DNA of 52,706 bases from Prevotella brunnea (GTDB lineage Bacteria > Bacteroidota > Bacteroidia > Bacteroidales > Bacteroidaceae), in NCBI RefSeq assembly GCF_008016795.1, contig NZ_SDIK01000026.1, positions 1 through 52,706 of the forward strand. Reading direction: 5' to 3'. The translations under genes and the position numbers were made by a program. The notes under the pieces are model-generated. The model worked only from the letters and a program-made list of their open reading frames with translations, ran no database searches and was not told the DNA's origin. Shown one piece after another: positions 7,712-16,521 of the stretch (the first letter of the stretch is position 1; each line of letters opens with the position of its first letter).

Positions 7712-9025
7712 TTAACAAATATCCACGCGTCGGATATGCGCTCCGAGTGCGTTCAGTCGGGATTCGATATTCTCATACCCTCTGTCTATCTGTACAATAT
7801 TGTCTATCCTGCTCGTTCCCTTTGCCGAAAGTGCTGCGATGAGCAATGCAATGCCGGCACGGATATCAGGGCTTGACATTCGTCCGGCTCTCAGTGTGCG
7901 TGAATTGTCGTGCCCCACCACCACGGCACGGTGCGGATCGCAGAGAATGATCTGCGCGCCCATGTCGATAAGTTTATCCACGAAGAACAACCGACTTTCA
8001 AACATCTTCTGATGGAAGAGCACGCTGCCTCTTGCTTGTGTAGCTACGACAAGGAGAACCGAGATAAGGTCGGGTGTCAGTCCGGGCCATGGAGCATCGC
8101 AGATGGTCATAATGGTACCATCGAGAAAAGTATCAATGACATAATGTTCCTGACGCGGAATAATCAGGTCATCGTTTTCTTCTTCAATGCGCACTCCCAA
8201 TCTGCGGAACGCATCGGGAATGATTCCCAAATCGCTTATGGAAACATTCTTTATCCTGATTCCGTTGCCAATCATGGCAGCCATTCCGATGAACGAGCCC
8301 ACCTCTATCATGTCGGGAAGAACACGATGGTCGGCTCCACGCAGTTCTTTTACGCCCTCAATGGTCAGCAGATTGCTGGAGATACCGCTGATTTTCGCCC
8401 CCATTGCGTTGAGCAAGCGGCACAGCTGTTGGATATAAGGTTCGCAAGCGGCATTGTAAATGGTAGTTTTGCCTTCTGCCAGCACCGATGCCATGATGAT
8501 GTTTGCCGTTCCTGTTACTGAAGCCTCATCAAGCAGCATATCTGTTCCTTTGAGTTTATCCGCCATCAACTCGTAAATGTTTCTTTGTTCAACATACACA
8601 CAGCGCGCGCCAAGTTTTCGAAAGCCCAAGAAATGGGTATCCAAACGTCGTCTCCCAATCTTGTCGCCTCCCGGACGAGTGATGGTGGCTTTGCCGAAAC
8701 GACCCAACAAGGGGCCATAGAGCATCACGCTGCCACGAAGTGAAGCCGCTTTCTTTACAAATTCCTCGCTTTCGAGAAAGTCAAGATTAACGTTGGCTGC
8801 CTGAAATGAATAATCATTCGGCGCGAGCCGGTTCACCTTCATACCAATTTCTTTCAACAACTTAATGAGGTTATTGACATCGAGGATATTCGGAACATTG
8901 CGAATAATCACTTCCTCCGAAGTCAACAAAGTAGCGCAAATCACCTGCAAAGCTTCGTTCTTGGCGCCTTGAGGCATGATTGTTCCGGACAAGCGGTGTC
9001 CGCCTTCTATGATAAAGGACTCCAT
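7712..9025 (-). CDS. murA: UDP-N-acetylglucosamine 1-carboxyvinyltransferase (MurA, Asp-type)
   Basis: First committed step of peptidoglycan synthesis: adds enolpyruvate from PEP to UDP-GlcNAc in the cytoplasm. The 437-residue EPSP-synthase-like protein has the lysine in QGAKNEA (Lys22), RFGKATITRPGG, LTPDLIS and SPDIRAGIAL, and ends in a YENIESRL-type motif. In the active-site loop, where Escherichia coli has PGGCTIG with the fosfomycin-reactive Cys115, this protein has PGGDKIG (Asp121). Asp-type MurA enzymes are active and not alkylated by fosfomycin (known from Mycobacterium and Chlamydia), so intrinsic resistance of the target is predicted. It is 2 bp downstream of the DUF4290 gene. Confidence 0.96.
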   Translation of the reverse strand: MESFIIEGGHRLSGTIMPQGAKNEALQVICATLLTSEEVIIRNVPNILDVNNLIKLLKEIGMKVNRLAPNDYSFQAANVNLDFLESEEFVKKAASLRGSVMLYGPLLGRFGKATITRPGGDKIGRRRLDTHFLGFRKLGARCVYVEQRNIYELMADKLKGTDMLLDEASVTGTANIIMASVLAEGKTTIYNAACEPYIQQLCRLLNAMGAKISGISSNLLTIEGVKELRGADHRVLPDMIEVGSFIGMAAMIGNGIRIKNVSISDLGIIPDAFRRLGVRIEEENDDLIIPRQEHYVIDTFLDGTIMTICDAPWPGLTPDLISVLLVVATQARGSVLFHQKMFESRLFFVDKLIDMGAQIILCDPHRAVVVGHDNSRTLRAGRMSSPDIRAGIALLIAALSAKGTSRIDNIVQIDRGYENIESRLNALGAHIRRVDIC

Positions 9026-9027
9026 AC

Positions 9028-9630
9028 CTATCGTTTCTTTTTGTTATTGCGTGTTGGCATCAAATCGCGCGCGTTAATCTTCTCGAAACGAAACGTATCC
9101 AAATCCAACTGCACCTTTCCATCGGTGTAGTGTGCTAAATCGGAAGCCACTTTCTCATTATCGGATGAGCCGTGCCCCCACTGCATCAGGGAACGTTTCA
9201 TTTGGTTGGCTATGATGCAAATAAGTTCGTTGCGCTCTTCGCCTTCCTCCATGTTCTTCAGCTTTTCAAACATCTCGAACATCATTTTCCCATAATGGCG
9301 CACCGGGATTTTCGACATGGGATATTTCATCGGCTCCGGTCGTGAAGACATCTTCTTTACCTGTGTAACGTCGAATGGATAATCAATATCCAACTTAAAA
9401 TCTGCCATCAGTGCCAAATGATCCCACAACTTTTGAACGTGGTCGTTGTTCTCCTGATTCTGACGATTCATCCTGTCCATGATGGAGATGATGGTTTCCG
9501 CACAACGCTGTCGTTCTTCCTTGGTGGGAAGTTTCACGCAGAAGTTCACCATGTCTTGAACTTCCCTTCCGTATTCGGGCAACACTAATTTCTCTCGTTG
9601 GGTGTTATAATCCAAACCTTCAATTTTCAT
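9028..9630 (-). CDS. DUF4290 domain-containing protein
   Basis: Conserved Bacteroidetes protein of unknown function, 200 residues from the ATG at 9630 (MKIEGLDYNTQREKL, the usual start of the family). A longer frame to 9708 is open but lacks similarity. The protein is soluble, rich in charged residues and Met, with a basic tail (RNNKKKR). The fixed position directly upstream of murA, 2 bp apart here, is typical of the family in this phylum and hints at a link to envelope synthesis. No catalytic motif is visible. Confidence 0.85.
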   Translation of the reverse strand: MKIEGLDYNTQREKLVLPEYGREVQDMVNFCVKLPTKEERQRCAETIISIMDRMNRQNQENNDHVQKLWDHLALMADFKLDIDYPFDVTQVKKMSSRPEPMKYPMSKIPVRHYGKMMFEMFEKLKNMEEGEERNELICIIANQMKRSLMQWGHGSSDNEKVASDLAHYTDGKVQLDLDTFRFEKINARDLMPTRNNKKKR

Positions 9631-9765
9631 TGGTACATTTGTTTTATTTTGAATGGGAGAAACGAACCGAAGTGCTCTCAGCCGGAGGTGTTCTCCACGT
9701 TGCGTCATGACTTTTCGATGCGCTGCCTTTCCGTTCCATTCTCCACAAACACGATTTTTATTTTC

Positions 9766-10458
9766 TCACAGCAGCGGTTTCGCTTTTTTTGCCACAAAAT
9801 CCTTCAGATACATCGGCACGAAATAAGCAACGTCCTCATATTGTTCCGTTGCCATTCGCTTTTCAGCCAGTGGCATCATGTTCTTCGCAAGGGGTTCTAT
9901 ACCTTTTATCAAGTGGGCATTGGGGTGATTGATTGTGTCCATGCACTTCTCGGCTCCATTGCCAAAGAAATAAACCGGCGCACGGTCAAGATATTCCTTA
10001 TACGTATTTTCATCCACAACGTCCGCTTGAATCGGGCGAACAGTTTTCAACGCGCGATCGAACACTTGGGCATAGACTTCCATTCGGCGAGCATCAATCA
10101 TCGGAACCAGCAAGGCGTTAGGCTCCAATTCCGCATGATGAAGCAAAACGGGCACGCAAAGTAGTTCCAACGTGGGCACGGCAAGGAGCTTTATGCCAAA
10201 GCCATAGCAAATTCCTTTTGCCATAGACGTGCCTATGCGCAAGCCGGTGTAAGAGCCCGGACCGCTACTCACCGCCACGGCATCCACGGGAATGGCATGG
10301 CTGTCGGCAAACGACAACGCCTCATCTACGAATGTTCCGAGTTTCTCTCCATGGTTCGGTCCGTCGTGATCTTCCTGATGAAATATGCACGCTCCGTTCT
10401 CACTCAATGCCACCGAGCACACATTGGTGCTGGTTTCTATGTTTAATATACAAGACAT
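9766..10458 (-). CDS. tsaB: tRNA threonylcarbamoyladenosine biosynthesis protein TsaB
   Basis: Inactive paralog and partner of TsaD, needed for t6A at position 37 of ANN-decoding tRNAs. The 230-residue protein has the ASKHA-type start CILNIETSTNVCSVAL and the highly conserved SSGPGSYTGLRIG, followed by MAKG. It is the first gene of a minus-strand run that continues through DUF4290, murA, rimM, dxr and rseP; the 135-bp gap to DUF4290 has no obvious promoter. A -7 element lies at 10535-10542. Confidence 0.95.
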   Translation of the reverse strand: MSCILNIETSTNVCSVALSENGACIFHQEDHDGPNHGEKLGTFVDEALSFADSHAIPVDAVAVSSGPGSYTGLRIGTSMAKGICYGFGIKLLAVPTLELLCVPVLLHHAELEPNALLVPMIDARRMEVYAQVFDRALKTVRPIQADVVDENTYKEYLDRAPVYFFGNGAEKCMDTINHPNAHLIKGIEPLAKNMMPLAEKRMATEQYEDVAYFVPMYLKDFVAKKAKPLL

Positions 10459-10534
10459 TTTCTTACTCCTTATTCACAATGTTTCCACCCAACTGACAAG
10501 GCTTATTGTCATCCGGGGGACGTGTTATGATATG

Positions 10535-10542
10535 CAAAGATA
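10535..10542 (-). promoter_or_regulatory. -7 element (TATCTTTG, minus strand) for the tsaB operon
   Basis: The reverse complement reads TATCTTTGCA, the strongest form of the Bacteroidetes -7 element, 77 bp before the tsaB start. No clear -33 TTTG. Confidence 0.6.
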
Positions 10543-10895
10543 GTGCTAAATTTTGAATATTCACACCTTATATAGAACAAATTAAAACTCATTGTGTTTA
10601 TTTTCGATATTCAAAGAGTTGTGAAAGCTCCATATTCGGCAGACTTTCATGACTTTCAATCACCACTTTATGATGAATTGAAGCTATGAACGCATTAATT
10701 TTCCGGAACGATACCGGCATCTTCCAATAGAGCATTCCCATCAATGGTAGAACATTATTCCGGCAAAGCTCCGGAAAACAACTCGCTACTTGCATGGTGC
10801 ACGAGCTTAGAGGAGGCTTCCCGATGATACGATTTCCCGCCTAATTCATCACAAAAAACAACAAACAAATTTGCGATTATCAGCCATTGATTTGC

Positions 10896-10976
10896 AATAG
10901 CTAAGCTTTTGCATTTTAAAAGCTAAGCTTTTGGAAGGCGAAAGCTAAGCTTTTGGAAGGCAAAAGCTAAGCTTTT
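10896..10976. repeat. Array B: four 22-bp-period palindromic units
   Basis: Units start at 10896, 10918, 10940 and 10962. The core AAAAGCTAAGCTTTT is a perfect 7+1+7 palindrome; unit 1 starts AATAG and unit 3 GAAAG. Spacers are GCATTTT, GGAAGGC and GGAAGGC. It lies in the divergent tsaB/yicC region, about 350 bp from either -7 element. Confidence 0.92.
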
Positions 10977-11314
10977 AAAATGCCATTCATATACATTTGA
11001 TTATCAACAACTTACAGATTGCATTTTTTTGATTGAAAACACGTTCTTTTTGACTTCCATAATGTCGTCTCCATGCAGCATTAAAAAAGTCATTGTTTCA
11101 ACTTCAAACTCACGTTTCGTTCTCGCCGTCTTGAAAAGGAACACTTGTCTTATTCCTGCCCAAAGGTCTTCAAAGAAGCATAAAACAAAGGATCGTGGAA
11201 AAATCAGCCTTTATTCCAACGCGCAACGAGGGATACCTGATAGACCAAACATGAAATTCGGGGATAGAAACGAAGAGCAGTCGATTGAGCGGGTCAGAGG
11301 TTTGAAACACTCTT

Positions 11315-11346
11315 TTTGGTATTTCCAAGCCTTTTTCGTACATTTG
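11315..11346 (+). promoter_or_regulatory. Promoter of yicC-gmk-nadD
   Basis: TTTG at 11315-11318, a 20-bp gap and TACATTTG at 11339-11346 (followed by CAG): both elements of the Bacteroidetes promoter at ideal spacing, 28 bp before the yicC ATG. Confidence 0.8.
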
Positions 11347-11374
11347 CAGCGACAAAATAAAACTCAACAAGCCT

Positions 11375-12253
11375 ATGATACTATCCATGACAGGCTACGG
11401 AAAGGCAGTCGTAACCTACAAAGAAAAGAAAATCAATGTTGAAATAAAATCGCTCAACAGCAAAAATCTCGACCTATCCACTCGCATTGCCCCCCTATAT
11501 AGAGAAAAGGAAATGGAGATAAGGCAACTTGTTTCAAAACAATTGGAGCGGGGAAAGATAGACTTCTCGCTGTGGGTGGAGAAGGATTCCGTTTTGGATG
11601 CCGCCCCCATTAATGCAAAATTGGTGGAGGATTATTATCGACAACTTAAAACCATCGTTGCGCAAACCAACATTCCCGAACCTCAAGACTGGATTGCAAC
11701 ACTGCTCCGCCTGCCCGATGTAACCACCAAAACCGAGGTGGAGGTACTCGAGGAAGAGGAATGGGCTTCGGCAAAGACTGCCATCGAAGAGGCAATTAAC
11801 CAGCTGACGGCGTTCAGAGCACAAGAGGGTGCCGCACTACAGAAGAAGTTTAATGAAAAAATCGATAACATCGAGGCTTTACTTAAAAGCATAGAACCAT
11901 ACGAAGAAAGTAGAGTACCAAAGATAAAGGACAGAATCATCGAGGGATTGAAGCAGATTCCAACCATCGACTACGACAAAAACCGACTCGAACAGGAACT
12001 TATCTATTACATAGAGAAACTGGACATCAGCGAGGAACGCCAACGACTGACCAACCATCTGAAATACTTCCGCGAGACCATGCAGGAAAACAGAAGAGGA
12101 ATAGGCAAAAAACTCGGTTTCATCGCTCAAGAGATGGGTCGCGAAATCAATACGACGGGTTCGAAAAGCAATCAGGCGGAAATGCAAAACATCGTGGTAA
12201 AGATGAAAGACGAACTGGAACAAATCAAAGAACAGGTGCTCAACGCATTATAA
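11375..12253 (+). CDS. yicC: YicC/YloC family endoribonuclease
   Basis: Stress-related endoribonuclease family of 292 residues. It begins with MILSMTGYGKA, the family hallmark (SMTGYG), and ends with the conserved GREINTTGSKSN followed by MKDELEQIKEQVLN. The middle is a long helical region. Start and length match family members. It is the first gene of a compact set with gmk (9 bp gap) and nadD; yicC-gmk adjacency is common. The promoter at 11315-11346 gives a short leader. Confidence 0.93.
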   Translation: MILSMTGYGKAVVTYKEKKINVEIKSLNSKNLDLSTRIAPLYREKEMEIRQLVSKQLERGKIDFSLWVEKDSVLDAAPINAKLVEDYYRQLKTIVAQTNIPEPQDWIATLLRLPDVTTKTEVEVLEEEEWASAKTAIEEAINQLTAFRAQEGAALQKKFNEKIDNIEALLKSIEPYEESRVPKIKDRIIEGLKQIPTIDYDKNRLEQELIYYIEKLDISEERQRLTNHLKYFRETMQENRRGIGKKLGFIAQEMGREINTTGSKSNQAEMQNIVVKMKDELEQIKEQVLNAL

Positions 12254-12262
12254 AGACTCAAC

Positions 12263-12859
12263 ATGAAAACCAACAAATCACACTCCACACCGGGAAAACT
12301 GGTTGTCATTTCCGCACCTTCGGGAGCCGGGAAAAGCACAATTGTCAGGTGGCTGATGGAAAAGCATCCGGAACTAAACTTGGTTTTCTCCATCAGCTGC
12401 ACCACACGGGCACCGCGCGGAACGGAAAAGAATGGTGTTGAATACATCTTTATTTCACCCGATGAATTCAGGAAGAAAATCGAAAACAACGAGTTTCTTG
12501 AATACGAGGAAGTATATACCGACCGATTCTATGGAACATTGAAATCTCAGGTGGAAGAACAATCAGCAGTGGGACAAAATGTAGTGTTCGACGTGGATGT
12601 GAAAGGTGGATGCAACATCAAGAAATATTACGCAAGCAGGGCTTTGAGCATCTTCATTCAACCGCCATCGCTTGCCGAACTGCGAAAAAGACTTGAGGGC
12701 AGACAAACCGACTCTCGGGAAGCGATTGAAAACAGACTTGCAAAAGCAGAATATGAACTCACTTTTGCCGATAAATTCGACCATATTATCGTGAACGATG
12801 TCTTGAAAGAAGCAAAAAGAGAAGCCTATCTACTCATTAAAAACTTTCTCGAAACATAA
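12263..12859 (+). CDS. gmk: Guanylate kinase
   Basis: Phosphorylates GMP to GDP with ATP in the cytoplasm. The 198-residue protein has the P-loop SAPSGAGKST (17-26), the GMP-binding region (SCTTRAPRGTEKNGVEYIF) and DVDVKGG. The family Arg-rich lid reads RLEGRQTDSREAIENRL. The next gene starts immediately after its TAA, so coupling with nadD is likely. Confidence 0.97.
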   Translation: MKTNKSHSTPGKLVVISAPSGAGKSTIVRWLMEKHPELNLVFSISCTTRAPRGTEKNGVEYIFISPDEFRKKIENNEFLEYEEVYTDRFYGTLKSQVEEQSAVGQNVVFDVDVKGGCNIKKYYASRALSIFIQPPSLAELRKRLEGRQTDSREAIENRLAKAEYELTFADKFDHIIVNDVLKEAKREAYLLIKNFLET

Positions 12860-13435
12860 ATGAACATAGGGATTTTCGGTGGCTCGTTCAATCCGATACA
12901 CAACGGACACATCGCACTTGCCAAAGCGTTTCTGCGACAGAAACACTTGGATGAGGTATGGCTGATGGTGTCGCCACAAAACCCATTGAAACGAAACAAT
13001 GCGCTTTTAGACGACAAAATGCGCTTACGGATGGTGGAAAAAGCATTGGGTAATCTGCCGAAAATCATCGCCTGCAACTACGAATTTCAACTTCCGAAAC
13101 CATCTTATACATGGAACACGCTGCAACGGCTTTCCGAAGATTTCCCCAATCATCATTTCTCACTGCTCATTGGCGGGGACAATTGGAAAGCTTTCAACAA
13201 GTGGTATCGCCACGAGGACATCTTGGCAAATTATTCCATAACCATTTATCCGAGAAAAGGCGATGAAATCGATAAAAATGAACTACCAAGTAACGTTTCT
13301 CTGCTCAACTCGCAACTCATAAATATCAGCAGCACAGAGATAAGAGAGCGAATAAAAATGGGCAAACCCATAGGCGATTGCGTGCCGAACGAAATCATTG
13401 ACGATGTAAAGAAAGCCTACACGATTTGCACATAG
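12860..13435 (+). CDS. nadD: Nicotinate-nucleotide adenylyltransferase
   Basis: Makes deamido-NAD from nicotinate mononucleotide and ATP. The nucleotidyltransferase motif GGSFNPIHNGH is at 7-17, the late SSTEIRERIKMG motif (ISSTxIR) is present, and length (191 residues) is normal. Its ATG abuts the gmk stop codon with no gap. End of the yicC-gmk-nadD operon; the next gene has its own promoter. Confidence 0.96.
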   Translation: MNIGIFGGSFNPIHNGHIALAKAFLRQKHLDEVWLMVSPQNPLKRNNALLDDKMRLRMVEKALGNLPKIIACNYEFQLPKPSYTWNTLQRLSEDFPNHHFSLLIGGDNWKAFNKWYRHEDILANYSITIYPRKGDEIDKNELPSNVSLLNSQLINISSTEIRERIKMGKPIGDCVPNEIIDDVKKAYTICT

Positions 13436-13480
13436 GCGTTAATTCAAAGTGTAAAATGATGGAATATGAATTATTTGCAC

Positions 13481-13488
13481 TAACTTTG
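13481..13488 (+). promoter_or_regulatory. -7 element (TAACTTTG) for the eptA-like operon
   Basis: TAACTTTGCA matches the consensus 20 bp before the ATG at 13509; the -33 box is weak. Confidence 0.6.
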
Positions 13489-13508
13489 CATCAAAGTTCA
13501 TTGAGCGG

Positions 13509-15365
13509 ATGAAAACCATAAGATTGATTGGAAACATGCTGAGCAAAGTGTTTCTGCCCATAAAGCAAAATGCTTCGTTCTTTTTCTTCATGTCCTTACT
13601 TGCCATCGTGGTATCGTTTGGCGAACTCCCAAAGAACAATCCGGACGCGAGAGTTTACGATAATCTTTGGCAGGAGCTATTCCTCGACCTCTATATCGTC
13701 TGTCTTTTCCTGACGTGTTTTCCCCAAAAAGTCCGCCGGTGGATAGCAGGTGTCCTCTACGTGGTTGCCTATACAACTACAATTATCGACCTTTTTTGTT
13801 GGGATAAGTTTCAATCGACTCTCAACCCCTCCATGTTGCTACTGGCAGGAGAGACCAACAAGCGAGAAGCTACAGAGTTTCTTAACAGCTATATCACGGG
13901 CGATGTGCTCTATTCCGGTATCGGACTCATTCTTCTGATTATCCTTTTCCACATACTTATTTCACTGTGGCCGGTGTTCAAGCGACAATTTCCGGATAAG
14001 ATAAAGAGCTTTCTCGACCGGACGAACCATGTGTTTGAACGCATCCGCCCCTTTTTTGGAGGGCTAACACTGTGCATCCTCATTTGGTCGGGTTGCAGTT
14101 CGGCGCACAACAAACGGGAAATGATACGGATGTTCTCAATGAATTCCATCGGAAAGGTGGAGCACGAACTGACAAGACCTGATTGTGCGCAATTCTATCT
14201 GCCGGTTTACAGACTTGTCTTCAGCATTTTTGCAAACCATTTGGCATCCCAACAAATCGACAGACTCATCGAGGCGAAAGGCAATGTCAGAGTGGATAGT
14301 TGCGCTTTCACAACTCCCAACATCGTGCTGATTATCGGGGAAAGCATGGGACGTCATCACTCTCAACAGTATGGTTATTTCATGAAGACAACACCTCGCC
14401 AAGTAGAGCGTGAGAAATCAGGTAGGCTCATTCCGTTCACCGATGTCGTGTCGCCATGGAATCTCACCAGCTTCGTCTTCAAGAACATTTTTTCCCTGCA
14501 TGTCATAGGTCAAAAAGGCGAATGGTGCGATTATCCGCTGTTCCCGCAAATCTTCCGCAAAGCAGGCTATCACGTTTCGTTCATAACCAATCAGTTCTTG
14601 CCACAAGCCAAAGAAGCTGTTTATGACTTTAGTGGGGGCTTTTTCCTGAATCATCCCGAGCTCTCAGAGGCGATGTTCGACACAAGAAACACCAAATTGC
14701 ACAAGTTCGATGAGGGATTGCTCGAGGATTACGATAAAACATTGAGCCAAAAGAACAAGGAACACAATTTGATTATCTTCCATCTCATCGGGCAACATGT
14801 ATCATACAAGCTCCGTTATCCTAAAGATCGACATCATTTTAACGCTAACGACTATGCGGAAAAACGGTCAGACTTAATCAAAAAGCATCGTTTTATGCTC
14901 GCACATTACGATAATGCGGTTCTTTACAACGATTCCATCGTGGACCAAATCATTCGTCGCTTTGAGAATCAAGAAGCGGTGGTCATCTATATGCCCGACC
15001 ATGGTGAGGAATGTTACGAAGACAATCGAGGTTTTATCTGTCGTAACCATTCCGCAGCGATAGATTACGACCTTGCTCACTATGAGTTTGAGGTGCCTTT
15101 TTGGATTTATTGTTCACCGAAATTCGCGGCAAAACACCCGGATACGGTTCAAAAGATAAGAAAAGCCAAAGACAAACGCTTCATGACGGATGCCCTGCCT
15201 TACCTCTTGCTCCATTTGGCGGGAATTAACACAAAATATTATCGTGCTGAATACGATGTTTTAAGTCCGGAATATAATGAGCTTCGACCGAGAATCTTGA
15301 AAAACAAGACCAACTACGATGATTTAGTCGCCAAGCATGGCAAGACAACAGATAAGAAACGATAA
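13509..15365 (+). CDS. Phosphoethanolamine transferase (EptA/sulfatase-like)
   Basis: Inner-membrane enzyme with a periplasmic alkaline-phosphatase/sulfatase-fold domain that moves phosphoethanolamine from phosphatidylethanolamine to lipid A or another glycan. The 618-residue protein has about five N-terminal membrane segments up to residue ~205 and then the soluble domain. The nucleophile region is IIGESMGRHH (GESMG at 277-281) and the metal site includes MPDHGEE (495-501) and RNHSAA. It heads an operon with two AT3 acyltransferases and polyprenyl-phosphate genes. Lipid A as target is inferred from the family; cationic-peptide resistance would be a plausible effect. Confidence 0.85.
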   Translation: MKTIRLIGNMLSKVFLPIKQNASFFFFMSLLAIVVSFGELPKNNPDARVYDNLWQELFLDLYIVCLFLTCFPQKVRRWIAGVLYVVAYTTTIIDLFCWDKFQSTLNPSMLLLAGETNKREATEFLNSYITGDVLYSGIGLILLIILFHILISLWPVFKRQFPDKIKSFLDRTNHVFERIRPFFGGLTLCILIWSGCSSAHNKREMIRMFSMNSIGKVEHELTRPDCAQFYLPVYRLVFSIFANHLASQQIDRLIEAKGNVRVDSCAFTTPNIVLIIGESMGRHHSQQYGYFMKTTPRQVEREKSGRLIPFTDVVSPWNLTSFVFKNIFSLHVIGQKGEWCDYPLFPQIFRKAGYHVSFITNQFLPQAKEAVYDFSGGFFLNHPELSEAMFDTRNTKLHKFDEGLLEDYDKTLSQKNKEHNLIIFHLIGQHVSYKLRYPKDRHHFNANDYAEKRSDLIKKHRFMLAHYDNAVLYNDSIVDQIIRRFENQEAVVIYMPDHGEECYEDNRGFICRNHSAAIDYDLAHYEFEVPFWIYCSPKFAAKHPDTVQKIRKAKDKRFMTDALPYLLLHLAGINTKYYRAEYDVLSPEYNELRPRILKNKTNYDDLVAKHGKTTDKKR

Positions 15366-15402
15366 CGTTTCATACGCCCCATCGAATCGCAATAAGTAAA
15401 GT

Positions 15403-16521
15403 ATGGAAGAGATAAAAACAACTAACAATAATTTGACCGCAGAAACATTGCTTAGTAAAACAGAATGCAACGCCATGCGAGGAATTGCCATCTTAGGCAT
15501 TATTCTTCACAATTATTGTCATTGGCTCGCACCCATCGTAAAAGAAAACGAGTACCAATACTTTCAAAACAATGTGGACGAGCTGAGTAAAATCATGACT
15601 TCGGAATGGACAAACCTCATTTTCTTTCATGTCATGTCTTTCTTCGGACATTACGGAGTCCCTATTTTCTTGTTTCTTTCAGCCTATGGTTTGGTGCAAA
15701 AATATGAATTATACAACCGCGACAAACACGCCGAGCCCACTACTCTCGAATTTATTAAATACCATTGGAAAAAACTTTTCCGTCTAATGATTGTGGGATT
15801 TGCAGCCTTTATCCTCATCGATGCCATCACTCCGGGAAGACATCATTATGCCGTTCTTGACATAATCGCTCAATTAGGACTATTCAACAACATCTTACCT
15901 CACCCTGACAAGATTATCTGGCCGGGTCCTTATTGGTTCTTCGGCTTAATGTTTCAACTCTATATCGTATATCGTCTTTTCCTCTACAAGCGGCATTGGG
16001 GATGGGCAGTAGGACTGATGGTTCTTAGTACCGCCATTCAAATGGCATGCGAGCCTGATGGTGAGGCACTGAATCGTTGGAGATATAACTGTGTCGGGGG
16101 GATATTGCCCTTCTGTATGGGACTTCTTTATGCCAGACACGTAAAGAACGCCAATCCAAGACTATATCCGCTGTGGACCATCTTGGCAGTTTTGGGGATT
16201 TACATTTTAAGTCTCAATCGGAACAGTTGGTTCTTTGTACCGGCATTTGTATGCATCGCCGCAATATATTTCGTGAAACACATCAGTCGCGCGACATTCT
16301 TTTCCACCTTTCATCGGTGGTTGCTCAACCAACTCTCATGGATAGGAAGCATCTCGGCAGCATTGTTTATTTCACACCCCATCACCCGAAAGGTAATCAT
16401 CCCCATATCGCGCACAGGAGATTACTGGACAGGACTCTTATTGTATATCATCACATCCATCTGTATAGCATGGCTGTTCAAAGAATTGACGAAACACATC
16501 CCATCCCCGAAACTAAAATGA
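15403..16521 (+). CDS. Acyltransferase family 3 membrane protein (first copy)
   Basis: Multi-pass AT3 protein of 372 residues, likely O-acetylating a surface glycan with acyl groups from the cytoplasm. The start region NAMRGIAILGIILHNYCHW gives the family motif (R followed by a hydrophobic helix and a conserved His near 45). About ten hydrophobic segments follow, including GVPIFLFLSAYGLV, which matches the GVxxFFxxSG pattern of the family. It is 37 bp after the EptA-like gene, and its stop overlaps the next start (ATGA). The acceptor is unknown. Confidence 0.82.
   Translation: MEEIKTTNNNLTAETLLSKTECNAMRGIAILGIILHNYCHWLAPIVKENEYQYFQNNVDELSKIMTSEWTNLIFFHVMSFFGHYGVPIFLFLSAYGLVQKYELYNRDKHAEPTTLEFIKYHWKKLFRLMIVGFAAFILIDAITPGRHHYAVLDIIAQLGLFNNILPHPDKIIWPGPYWFFGLMFQLYIVYRLFLYKRHWGWAVGLMVLSTAIQMACEPDGEALNRWRYNCVGGILPFCMGLLYARHVKNANPRLYPLWTILAVLGIYILSLNRNSWFFVPAFVCIAAIYFVKHISRATFFSTFHRWLLNQLSWIGSISAALFISHPITRKVIIPISRTGDYWTGLLLYIITSICIAWLFKELTKHIPSPKLK

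Larger units (their letters stand above)
10459..11374. other. 916-bp divergent intergenic region
   Basis: Lies between divergent tsaB and yicC. It holds the tsaB promoter (10535-10542), a small hairpin (TTCCGG ... CCGGAA near 10750-10768), array B (10896-10976) flanked by GATTATCA-type motifs (10874-10882 and 10998-11006), and the yicC promoter (11315-11346). Short open frames here lack similarity and start signals and I do not call them. Confidence 0.65.

Noticed and set aside
10598..10795. 65-codon open frame in the tsaB-yicC gap
   Set aside because: No similarity, no promoter or ribosome-binding context, and composition like surrounding non-coding DNA.
10998..11010. TTATCAACA as a DnaA box and array B as a replication origin
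   Set aside because: It differs from TTATNCACA, there is no cluster of boxes, and no dnaA or rep gene is near. The 22-bp period resembles plasmid iterons but the arrays are scattered through the chromosome.
11029..11442. Open frame upstream of and into yicC
   Set aside because: It crosses the yicC promoter and overlaps yicC in another frame, with no domain.
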